Positions 1 to 4,544 of a stretch of 6,260 nucleotides of DNA are shown here, in pieces. Origin of the DNA: an uncultured Synergistaceae bacterium (GTDB lineage: Bacteria > Synergistota > Synergistia > Synergistales > Dethiosulfovibrionaceae); assembly GCA_902489135.1 (NCBI GenBank), contig CABTYW010000086.1, positions 1 to 6,260 of the forward strand. Reading direction: 5' to 3'. The notes under the pieces are model-generated. The model did not search any database. It had not been told where the DNA came from and saw only the letters and a list, made by a program, of their open reading frames with translations. Every line of letters begins with the position of its first letter. Positions within the stretch are counted from its first letter, which is position 1. A program made the translations under genes and the position numbers.

Positions 1-1
1 A

Positions 2-1201
2 ATGGCAAAAGAGAAATTTGAGCGTTCCAAACCCCACCTTAATATTGGGACAATCGGACACATCGACCACGGCAAGACGACCCTGACAGCGGCCATCAGC
101 CACATACTTTCTCAGGCCGGCTATGCCCAGGAAGAGAAATTCGATCAGATCGACAACGCGCCCGAAGAGAAAGAGCGCGGCATCACCATCAACATTTCCC
201 ACATCGAGTACACCACCGACAAACGCCACTACGCCCACATCGACTGCCCCGGGCACGCCGACTACATCAAGAACATGATCACCGGCGCGGCGCAGATGGA
301 CGGAGCCATACTCGTCGTGGCCGCCACCGACGGCCCCATGCCCCAGACCCGTGAGCACGTACTCCTTGCGCGCCAGGTCAACGTTCCCGCCCTCATCGTG
401 TTCATGAACAAAATCGACCTCGTGGACGACCCCGAACTCCTTGACCTTGTGGAAATGGAAGTTCGCGAACTGCTGAGCAAATACAACTACCCCGGCGACG
501 ATATCCCCGTCATCCGCGGCAGCGCCCTGAAAGCATTGGAAGAAGGCAACGGCAAGCGAGACGACAAGTGGAGCAAACCCATTTGGGACCTGCTTGACGC
601 GTGCGACAGCTACTTCCCCGAGCCCGTTCGCGAAATGGACAAACCCTTCCTGATGCCCATCGAAGACGTCTTCACCATCACCGGACGCGGCACCGTCGTA
701 ACCGGCCGAGTAGAGCGCGGCGTCATCAAACCCGGAGACGAAGCCGAAATCGTGGGAATCAAAGACACCCGGAAAGTGGTCATCACCAGCCTTGAAATGT
801 TCCGCAAAATCCTTGACGACGCCGAAGCCGGCGACAACGTCGGCGCGCTTCTTCGCGGCATCGACAAAGACGACGTAGAGCGCGGTCAGGTCCTTGCGAA
901 ACCCGGCTCCATCAAACCCCACAAGAAATTCAAGGCCGAAGTTTACATACTGAAGAAAGAAGAAGGCGGCCGCCACACCCCCTTCTTCAACGGCTACAAA
1001 CCCCAGTTCTACATTCGCACCACCGACGTGACCGGCTCCATCAAACTCCCCGAAGGCGTAGAGATGGTCATGCCCGGCGACAACAGCACCTTTGAAGTGG
1101 AGCTCATTGCGCCCGTGGCCATGAACGAACAGCTTCGCTTCGCCATTCGCGAGGGCGGCCACACCGTGGGCGCCGGCGTCGTCTCGCAGATCCTCGACTA
1201 A
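2..1201 (+). CDS. tuf: Elongation factor Tu
   Basis: GTPase that carries aminoacyl-tRNA to the ribosomal A site; cytosolic. The 399-residue product is full length for the family. Seen in the sequence: P-loop GHIDHGKT at residues 19-26, the RGITIN switch I segment at 59-64, DCPGH at 81-85 with the catalytic-type His85, NKID at 136-139 for guanine recognition, and SAL at 174-176. Domains II and III follow (about 210-300 and 305-399), including the GRGTVVTGRVERG stretch of domain II, and the protein ends in the usual VVSQILD-like tail. The ATG at position 2 gives the normal MAKEKFERSKPH N-terminus; its ribosome binding site lies outside the window. Ile replaces the commoner Val in GHVDHGKT and Cys or Val in NKxD, both ordinary variation. 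An intrinsic terminator follows 32 bases after the stop. Confidence 0.98.
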   Translation: MAKEKFERSKPHLNIGTIGHIDHGKTTLTAAISHILSQAGYAQEEKFDQIDNAPEEKERGITINISHIEYTTDKRHYAHIDCPGHADYIKNMITGAAQMDGAILVVAATDGPMPQTREHVLLARQVNVPALIVFMNKIDLVDDPELLDLVEMEVRELLSKYNYPGDDIPVIRGSALKALEEGNGKRDDKWSKPIWDLLDACDSYFPEPVREMDKPFLMPIEDVFTITGRGTVVTGRVERGVIKPGDEAEIVGIKDTRKVVITSLEMFRKILDDAEAGDNVGALLRGIDKDDVERGQVLAKPGSIKPHKKFKAEVYILKKEEGGRHTPFFNGYKPQFYIRTTDVTGSIKLPEGVEMVMPGDNSTFEVELIAPVAMNEQLRFAIREGGHTVGAGVVSQILD

Positions 1202-1232
1202 GGTTATACCCGGCGACGAAATAAAATCAGGC

Positions 1233-1269
1233 GCGTTCTCCTCCCTCCAGGGGGGAGAAACGCCTTTTT
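1233..1269 (+). terminator. Intrinsic terminator after tuf
   Basis: The 5' arm GCGTTCTCCTCCC (1233-1245) pairs with the 3' arm ending GGGGAGAAACGC (to 1263), with one bulged A, and is followed by C and five T (1265-1269). It separates tuf from rpmG. No convincing promoter lies between it and rpmG, so it may be a partial terminator. Confidence 0.8.
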
Positions 1270-1300
1270 ACAGATGAACAAGTGAGAGGGGGTGCACGTG

Positions 1301-1450
1301 ATGACTGACGAGATCGGCCTTACATGCACTGAATGCAAGAACCGCAACTATGTGACTTTCGTCAACAAAAAGAACGTCGAAGGAAAACTGCAGCTGAAAA
1401 AATACTGCAAACACTGCAAAAAACATACCTTGCACAAAGAAAGCAAGTAG
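1301..1450 (+). CDS. rpmG: 50S ribosomal protein L33, zinc-binding type
   Basis: Small protein of the large ribosomal subunit, near the E site. The gene encodes 49 residues, normal for L33. Two CxxC pairs are visible, Cys9-x-x-Cys12 and Cys36-x-x-Cys39, so this is the zinc-ribbon (C+) form rather than the Cys-free paralogue induced under zinc limitation in some bacteria. A basic tail (KKYCKHCKKHTLHKESK) follows. An SD-like GAGAGGGGG (1283-1291) precedes the ATG at 1301. A GTG directly in front (1298) is in frame but sits closer to the SD, so ATG is preferred. Neighbours are typical: L33, tRNA-Trp, secE and nusG are adjacent in many bacteria. The promoter of the next unit is embedded in the 3' end of this gene. 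Confidence 0.95.
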   Translation: MTDEIGLTCTECKNRNYVTFVNKKNVEGKLQLKKYCKHCKKHTLHKESK

Positions 1451-1458
1451 TGTATAAT
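1430..1458 (+). promoter_or_regulatory. Promoter for tRNA-Trp / secE / nusG
   Basis: TTGCAC (1430-1435), a 17-base spacer and a perfect TATAAT (1453-1458). The -35 box lies inside the last codons of rpmG and the -10 starts three bases after its stop. Predicted start is near 1465, a few bases upstream of the tRNA 5' end at 1472. Confidence 0.85.
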
Positions 1459-1471
1459 CCTCAGTTGTCGC

Positions 1472-1548
1472 AGGTCCGTAGCTCCAATCGGTAGAGCGTC
1501 GGTCTCCAAAACCGAGGGTTGAAGGTTCGAATCCTTCCGGGCCTGCCA
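1472..1548 (+). tRNA. trnW: tRNA-Trp (anticodon CCA)
   Basis: Complete cloverleaf: acceptor AGGTCCG (1472-1478) with CGGGCCT (1538-1544), D arm GCTC/GAGC, anticodon stem TCGGT/ACCGA with loop CTCCAAA and anticodon CCA at 1506-1508, and T arm GAAGG/CCTTC with loop TTCGAAT. Discriminator G, and CCA is encoded at 1546-1548. It reads UGG (Trp). No terminator follows before secE, so the primary transcript is probably a tRNA-mRNA hybrid cut by RNase P and a 3' processing enzyme. Confidence 0.97.
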
Positions 1549-1588
1549 TTTATCATGTCAAAGCATAAAAGGACAGGGGGCCAGAAGC

Positions 1589-1771
1589 ATGGAGAAATAC
1601 AAGGTCATGTTCCGCGATGCGAGAGCAGAATTGAGCAAAATCACCTGGCCCGGCAAACAGCAAGTGTGGTATTCCACACTGGTTGTGATCTTCGTGACAC
1701 TTATTGTGGCAACGTATCTCGGGATCGTCGACCTGATTCTTACGGGAGTTTTCTCAAGGATTCTTGGATAG
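1589..1771 (+). CDS. secE: Preprotein translocase subunit SecE
   Basis: Small essential subunit that clamps SecY in the SecYEG protein-conducting channel of the inner membrane. The product is 60 residues, the usual short form found outside Proteobacteria. Residues 1-25 form the amphipathic N-terminal segment with the family motif around ELSKITWPGKQQV (residues 14-26). One hydrophobic membrane helix follows at about 28-53. An SD-like AGGGGG (1575-1580) sits eight bases before the ATG. The gene lies between tRNA-Trp and nusG, its most conserved neighbourhood in bacteria. It is probably transcribed from the promoter at 1430-1458 together with the tRNA. Confidence 0.95.
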   Translation: MEKYKVMFRDARAELSKITWPGKQQVWYSTLVVIFVTLIVATYLGIVDLILTGVFSRILG

Positions 1772-1801
1772 AATCTTTTGCCGGGCATCCGATTCCAGTG
1801 C

Positions 1802-1808
1802 AGGGAGG
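1802..1808 (+). promoter_or_regulatory. Remote Shine-Dalgarno candidate for nusG
   Basis: AGGGAGG lies 38 bases before the nusG ATG, with no start codon of its own at usable distance. If the hairpin at 1812-1838 folds, only about 11 unpaired bases remain between this site and the ATG. AGGGA (1802-1806) can alternatively pair with TCCCT (1834-1838), which would hide it. Confidence 0.4.
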
Positions 1809-1811
1809 TTC

Positions 1812-1843
1812 AGGGGGCCGAGTAGTTTTCGGGTCCCTTTTTT
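1812..1843 (+). terminator. Terminator-like hairpin (attenuator candidate) in the nusG leader
   Basis: AGGGGGCCGA (1812-1821) pairs with TCGGGTCCCT (1829-1838), allowing one mismatch or a bulged G, around a 7-base loop. A run of six T (1838-1843) follows. It ends three bases before the nusG ATG. It could attenuate transcription into nusG, or act as a structured spacer for ribosome binding (see findings). Confidence 0.6.
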
Positions 1844-1846
1844 ACT

Positions 1847-2392
1847 ATGACCGAAAGCAAACGCCAGTGGTACACGGTACAGACCTATTCCGGATACGAA
1901 AACAAGGTCAAGGCCAACCTGGATCAGCGAATCGCTTCAATGAACATGGGCAACAGAATTTTTCGGGTTCTCGTTCCCACGGAAGAGCGTACCGTTGTCA
2001 AGGATGGAAAATCGCGGAAGGTGACCCATAAACTTTTCCCCAGTTACGTGCTCGTGGAAATGATTATGGATGACCAGTCGTGGTACGTGGTGCGGCATAC
2101 CCCGGGCGTGACGGGATTTGTCGGAGTGGGCAATCACCCTCTGCCCATCACCGAGGAGGAAGTTGACGCTATTCTCATCAGAATCGGCGAAAAAGAGGCT
2201 CCCGAGGCTCCGAAAGTGGAAATTGACTGCGAAGTGGGCGACCGCGTGCGCGTCATTTCCGGTCCCTTTGCGGGAGCCGAAGGTCCGGTGACCGAAATTT
2301 CGCCCAACAAAGGCAAAGTCAAGTTTATAGGACAAGTCTTTGGCCGCGGCACGGAGATAGAAGTGGATTATGCAGAGCTCGAAAAGCTCTGA
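1847..2392 (+). CDS. nusG: Transcription termination/antitermination factor NusG
   Basis: Cytosolic factor that binds the RNA polymerase clamp, affects pausing and elongation, and can link polymerase to Rho or to ribosomal protein S10. The 181 residues are full length. The NGN domain spans about 7-115, starting RQWYTVQTYSGYENKV, and carries the FPSYVLVEM segment at 64-72, which corresponds to the polymerase-contacting region. A linker of about 116-128 is followed by the KOW domain at 129-181 (VGDRVRVISGPFAGAEG and the family ending IEVDYAELEKL). ATG 1847 gives the expected N-terminus, and a stop in the same frame at 1823 excludes a longer product. Unusually, no SD lies at normal distance: the bases before ATG are a T tract and ACT. 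AGGGAGG at 1802-1808 is the nearest strong site, separated from the ATG by the hairpin at 1812-1838. Confidence 0.97.
   Translation: MTESKRQWYTVQTYSGYENKVKANLDQRIASMNMGNRIFRVLVPTEERTVVKDGKSRKVTHKLFPSYVLVEMIMDDQSWYVVRHTPGVTGFVGVGNHPLPITEEEVDAILIRIGEKEAPEAPKVEIDCEVGDRVRVISGPFAGAEGPVTEISPNKGKVKFIGQVFGRGTEIEVDYAELEKL
2373..2391 (+). other. Hairpin at the nusG stop codon
   Basis: CAGAGCT (2373-2379) and AGCTCTG (2385-2391) form a perfect 7-bp stem around CGAAA, covering the last codons and the TGA. No T tract follows, so it is not a classical terminator. It may be an mRNA processing or stability element. Confidence 0.5.
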
Positions 2393-2398
2393 TATAAA
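2390..2398 (+). promoter_or_regulatory. Possible extended -10 promoter for rplK-rplA
   Basis: TGATATAAA combines a TGn extension with a near-consensus -10 (TATAAA, 2393-2398). No good -35 is visible at 16-18 bases upstream. It overlaps the nusG stop hairpin. A start near 2405 would leave a leader of about 70 bases before rplK. Confidence 0.3.
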
Positions 2399-2399
2399 A

Positions 2400-2438
2400 A
2401 CCCGTGGGGAAGCGCGGAAGCGTTTTTTGCCCTTGGGT
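2400..2438 (+). other. Structured rplK leader
   Basis: AAGCGC (2410-2415) and GCGTTT (2420-2425) close a GGAA loop, followed by three further T. The outer segments ACCC (2400-2403)/GGGT (2435-2438) and GGG/CCC (2406-2408/2430-2432) can extend it. It could be a weak attenuator or an r-protein binding leader; I do not recognise a defined family. Confidence 0.4.
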
Positions 2439-2474
2439 CGTTAAATCTGCGTAAAGCGAGAGGAGTCTTTAAGT

Positions 2475-2900
2475 ATGGCAAAGAAAGTAATTGGCGTGGT
2501 TAAGCTTCAGCTTCCTGCCGGTAAAGCCACGCCTGCGCCGCCCGTAGGACCCGCGCTTGGCCAGTACGGTGTGAATATCATGGAGTTCGTGAAGCAGTTC
2601 AACGCGAAAACCGCCAAGCAGCCGGGAATGATTATTCCCGCAGTGCTGACGGTTTACGCCGACCGCAGCTTCTCCTTCATTCTGAAAACACCGCCCGCCA
2701 GCGTGCTGATCCGCAAGGCTGCCGGTATTGAGAAGGGATCGGGCGTTCCCAACAAGACGAAAGTCGCCACGTTGACCCGCGAACAGATCCTTGAGATCGC
2801 CAAGGTCAAACTGCCCGACATGAACGCCAATGACGTGGAAGCCGCCGCTGAGATGGTGGCCGGCACCGCACGTTCCATGGGCGTCACTGTCACCGAGTAA
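2475..2900 (+). CDS. rplK: 50S ribosomal protein L11
   Basis: Component of the GTPase-associated centre of the large subunit, binding 23S rRNA at the base of the L10-L12 stalk. The 141 residues are full length. The N-terminal domain (1-72) contains KLQLPAGKATPAPPVGPALGQYG with the proline-rich face that forms the thiostrepton-site cleft. The C-terminal rRNA-binding domain is 73-141 (PPASVLIRKAAG; VKLPDMNANDVEAA; TARSMGVTV). An SD, AGAGGAG (2459-2465), lies nine bases before the ATG. It is followed by rplA after 61 bases, the usual L11-L1 pair, and preceded by nusG after 82 bases, so cotranscription with secE-nusG is likely. Confidence 0.97.
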   Translation: MAKKVIGVVKLQLPAGKATPAPPVGPALGQYGVNIMEFVKQFNAKTAKQPGMIIPAVLTVYADRSFSFILKTPPASVLIRKAAGIEKGSGVPNKTKVATLTREQILEIAKVKLPDMNANDVEAAAEMVAGTARSMGVTVTE

Positions 2901-2901
2901 A

Positions 2902-2914
2902 CGCTGAAAAAGCG
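2902..2914 (+). other. Small hairpin directly after the rplK stop
   Basis: CGCT (2902-2905), loop GAAAA, AGCG (2911-2914), starting two bases after the TAA. It is the first of two tandem stem-loops in the rplK-rplA gap and has no T tract. Confidence 0.35.
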
Positions 2915-2918
2915 AATC

Positions 2919-2945
2919 GTGGAAGGCGAAAGCCGTTAAGACCAC
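2919..2945 (+). promoter_or_regulatory. Candidate L1-binding autoregulatory stem-loop before rplA
   Basis: GTGG (2919-2922) pairs with CCAC (2942-2945). An asymmetric internal loop has AA on the 5' side and seven bases GTTAAGA on the 3' side. An upper stem GGC (2925-2927)/GCC (2932-2934) closes a GAAA loop. The layout (short lower stem, strongly asymmetric loop, short upper stem) resembles known L1 targets in 23S rRNA and in L1-operon mRNAs. The rplA SD begins at the next base, so a bound protein would block initiation. Confidence 0.5.
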
Positions 2946-2961
2946 AAGGAGGAACATAATT

Positions 2962-3675
2962 ATGGCAAAAATCGGAAAAAGACGTGCTGAGCTTCTGAAG
3001 AAGTTCGACCCTCAGAAGGCTTATCCTCTTGAAGAGGGCATCGCCATTCTGAGCGAGACTGCGAAGGCAAAATTTGACGAGACCGTTGAAATCCACGTTC
3101 GTCTGAACGTCGATCCCCGCCAGGCTGACCAACAGGTGCGCAGCACCGTGGGCCTGCCTCACGGAACCGGCAAGACCAAGCGGGTTGTCGTCCTGACCTC
3201 TACCGAGAAGAACGCCGAAGCTCAGGAAGCCGGCGCCGATTTCGTCGGAGGAAAGGATCTTGTCGACAAAATCAAGGGCGGCTGGCTTGAATTCGACGCC
3301 GTCGTGGCGACCCCCGAGATGATGAAGTTCATCGGCCCTCTCGGCAAGGTGCTGGGCCCCCGCGGACTGATGCCCAGTGCAAAAGCGGGCACCGTCACCA
3401 TGAACGTGGGCTCCACCGTGAAGGAAATCAAAGCCGGTCGTGTGGAATACCGCATCGACAAGTTCGGCATCCTTCATAATGCCGTCGGCAAGGGCAGTTT
3501 CGGCAAAGAAAAGCTTTTTGAGAACGTGAAAACCTATTATGCGGCCGTCCTCAAGTCCCGTCCCGCTGCCGTCAAAGGAGCTTTCGTGAAGTCGGTGACC
3601 CTTTCCACCACCATGGGCATCGGCATCAAAATCGATGTCGCCGATGCCGAAAGAGTCTGCACCGTCGTCGCCTGA
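2962..3675 (+). CDS. rplA: 50S ribosomal protein L1
   Basis: Forms the L1 stalk of the large subunit beside the E site and in many bacteria represses its own operon by binding the mRNA. The 237 residues are in the family range. Domain I is built from the two ends (about 1-67 and 160-237); domain II is the insertion between them. The signature LGPRGLMPSAKAGTV is at 131-145, and the conserved TMG turn of the RNA-binding face is at 217-219. A perfect AAGGAGG (2946-2952) lies nine bases before the ATG. The C-terminal tail (ADAERVCTVVA) looks somewhat lineage-specific. A strong terminator follows 17 bases after the stop, so rplA ends the nusG-rplK-rplA transcription unit. Confidence 0.97.
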   Translation: MAKIGKRRAELLKKFDPQKAYPLEEGIAILSETAKAKFDETVEIHVRLNVDPRQADQQVRSTVGLPHGTGKTKRVVVLTSTEKNAEAQEAGADFVGGKDLVDKIKGGWLEFDAVVATPEMMKFIGPLGKVLGPRGLMPSAKAGTVTMNVGSTVKEIKAGRVEYRIDKFGILHNAVGKGSFGKEKLFENVKTYYAAVLKSRPAAVKGAFVKSVTLSTTMGIGIKIDVADAERVCTVVA

Positions 3676-3692
3676 AAATTCTTCGAGACAGG

Positions 3693-3731
3693 AAAATCAA
3701 CCGCCTCGCAAAACGAGGGGGTTGATTTTTT
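3693..3731 (+). terminator. Intrinsic terminator after rplA
   Basis: AAAATCAACC (3693-3702) pairs with GGTTGATTTT (3720-3729), then one G/G mismatch, then CCTCG/CGAGG around loop CAAAA, with a T tract to 3731. The A run on the 5' side may also let it act on the opposite strand. The next promoter's -35 is inside its 3' arm. Confidence 0.93.
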
Positions 3732-3750
3732 CTTCACCTTTCGGTATAAT
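3722..3750 (+). promoter_or_regulatory. Promoter for rplJ-rplL
   Basis: TTGATT (3722-3727), 17-base spacer, perfect TATAAT (3745-3750); start expected near 3757. The -35 hexamer is part of the descending arm of the rplA terminator, so the two units are separated with no spare bases. Confidence 0.85.
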
Positions 3751-3756
3751 CCACAA

Positions 3757-3907
3757 ATGTGAACTCAAGACAGTGGGTACCTTCGGGTACAAAGGTTTAC
3801 CGCCCACCGAGGTTCGGAAAAGAAAATGAACGCCGCTGTGCGCACCTCGCGCAGAGTGTTTGCCGACATTGCCTTCCCCGTCCCTTGCGTGGCGGGGAAG
3901 TTTTTTT
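3757..3907 (+). promoter_or_regulatory. Ribosomal protein L10 leader
   Basis: Structured 5' leader of the L10-L12 operon, of the type in which L10 (with L12) binds its own mRNA through a mimic of its 23S rRNA site. Visible parts: a lower stem GAAC (3761-3764) with GTTC (3812-3815); GTGG (3773-3776) with CCAC (3804-3807); a hairpin GTACC-TTCG-GGTAC (3777-3790); and purine-rich internal loops (around AAGACA and CCGAGG) fitting a kink-turn. Then comes a 7-bp hairpin CTGTGCG/CGCGCAG (3836-3842/3848-3854) and a terminator at 3873-3907. The expected logic is that bound L10 favours termination. Assignment rests on position, the GTGGGTACC...CGCCCACCGAGG pattern and the terminator. Confidence 0.85.
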
Positions 3908-3909
3908 AA
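3826..3909 (+). CDS. Possible 27-residue upstream ORF in the L10 leader
   Basis: An ATG at 3826 opens a frame of 27 codons ending in TAA at 3907-3909. The product would begin MNAAVRTSRRVFADIAF and is not recognised. The frame crosses the leader's 7-bp hairpin and the whole attenuator, and its stop overlaps the first two bases of the rplJ SD. No good SD precedes it: GAGG at 3809-3812 is 13 bases away and lies in the L10-binding stem. A chance ORF is the more likely reading. If translated, ribosomes would disrupt the terminator. Confidence 0.2.
   Translation: MNAAVRTSRRVFADIAFPVPCVAGKFF
3873..3907 (+). terminator. Attenuator terminator at the end of the L10 leader
   Basis: CTTCCCCG (3873-3880) and CGGGGAAG (3893-3900) form a perfect 8-bp stem with a 12-base loop, followed by seven T (3901-3907). 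The rplJ SD starts at the next base. This is the expression platform of the L10 leader. Confidence 0.9.
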
Positions 3910-3923
3910 GGAGGTGAACTCTT

Positions 3924-4454
3924 TTGCCCGCACAGTATAAAGTAGATCAGGTGGCCGAACTGAAAGAGATTTTCAACGGCGCCGAAGCCTTTTTCGTCGC
4001 CGAGTATCGCGGCCTGACCGTGGAACAGGTTTCCGACCTTCGCAAAGCCATCCGCGAAGCCGGCGGAAAAGCTCGCGTTGCCCGGAACCGTCTGGCCTTG
4101 ATCGCTCTCTCCGAGGACGGTCTGGGACACAATCCCCACATGATGAAAGGCCCCAACCTTTACATCGTCGCTCCCGCCAACAGCCCCGCAGTTGCCAAAG
4201 CCATCACGAAATTCGCCGAGGACAAGGCCAACGCCGCTTTCGTCATCAAAGGCGGATTTATGGGCCAGAACGAGCTGACGCTGGATAACATTAAAGCATT
4301 GGCCAGCATGCCTTCCCGCGACGAACTTATCGCCAAGGCCGTCGGTTCAATCGCCAGCCCGCTTCGCGGCCTCGTCACCGTTCTGTCTGGCCTGCCTCGC
4401 GGCCTCGTTACCGCCCTTTCCGCCATTGCCGACAAGAAAAAAGAAGCTGCGTAA
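3924..4454 (+). CDS. rplJ: 50S ribosomal protein L10
   Basis: Base of the L7/L12 stalk: the N-terminal domain binds 23S rRNA and L11, and the C-terminal helix holds L12 dimers. The 176 residues are full length. The N-terminal part contains FVAEYRGLTVEQVSDLRKAIREAG (24-47) and RVARNRLA (51-58), as expected. The C-terminal helix (about 142-172) carries two 11-residue repeats, RGLVTVLSGLP (148-158) and RGLVTALSAIA (159-169), fitting two L12-dimer sites or more. The start is TTG at 3924: an in-frame TGA at 3915-3917 excludes a longer product, and the strong SD AAGGAGGTG (3908-3916) is seven bases upstream. It is cotranscribed with rplL from the promoter at 3722-3750 under L10-leader control. Confidence 0.96.
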   Translation: MPAQYKVDQVAELKEIFNGAEAFFVAEYRGLTVEQVSDLRKAIREAGGKARVARNRLALIALSEDGLGHNPHMMKGPNLYIVAPANSPAVAKAITKFAEDKANAAFVIKGGFMGQNELTLDNIKALASMPSRDELIAKAVGSIASPLRGLVTVLSGLPRGLVTALSAIADKKKEAA

Positions 4455-4464
4455 ACGACGCAGC
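4446..4464 (+). other. Hairpin over the rplJ stop codon
   Basis: GCTGCGT (4446-4452) and ACGCAGC (4458-4464) form a perfect 7-bp stem with loop AAACG; the TAA at 4452-4454 lies at the stem-loop junction. There is no T tract. Confidence 0.5.
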
Positions 4465-4491
4465 GTAACCGCGCTTTGTGCGCAAAATTAT

Positions 4492-4527
4492 GAAAAAATG
4501 GCGGCATAAGCCGTCAGAGATTTTTTC
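4492..4527 (+). terminator. Terminator-like hairpin between rplJ and rplL
   Basis: GGCGGC (4500-4505) and GCCGTC (4510-4515) close an ATAA loop. The flanks GAAAAAAT (4492-4499) and ATTTTTTC (4520-4527) can extend the stem past an AGAG bulge, and the T run at 4521-4526 gives a terminator-like profile. The rplL SD follows three bases later. It may be a partial terminator, a processing site or a stability element; full termination here would be unexpected because L12 is needed in excess over L10. Confidence 0.5.
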
Positions 4528-4529
4528 CC

Positions 4530-4535
4530 AGGAGG
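4530..4535 (+). promoter_or_regulatory. Shine-Dalgarno deciding the rplL start
   Basis: AGGAGG lies nine bases before ATG 4545 and only three before ATG 4539, favouring the downstream start. Confidence 0.8.
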
Positions 4536-4544
4536 AAAATGACA

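Noticed and set aside
610..867. Minus-strand ORFs within tuf, nusG, rplK, rplA, rplJ, rplL and the amidohydrolase gene
   Set aside because: All are antisense shadows of conserved genes, without ribosome binding sites or recognisable domains.
1193..1227. TAAAAT and TATACC near the tuf stop as an rpmG promoter
   Set aside because: No matching -35 at proper spacing, and transcripts would meet the terminator at 1233-1269.
1268..1549. 93-residue minus-strand ORF beginning MAGPEGFEPSTLGF
   Set aside because: It is the antisense of tRNA-Trp and rpmG; this N-terminus is a well-known spurious translation of tRNA complements.
1526..1556. TATCAT after tRNA-Trp as a separate secE promoter
   Set aside because: No acceptable -35 at 16-18 bases; the upstream TTCGAA is the tRNA T loop.
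1519..2031. 170-residue plus-strand ORF across tRNA-Trp, secE and nusG
   Set aside because: Out-of-frame shadow starting inside the tRNA and overlapping the well-supported secE and nusG frames.
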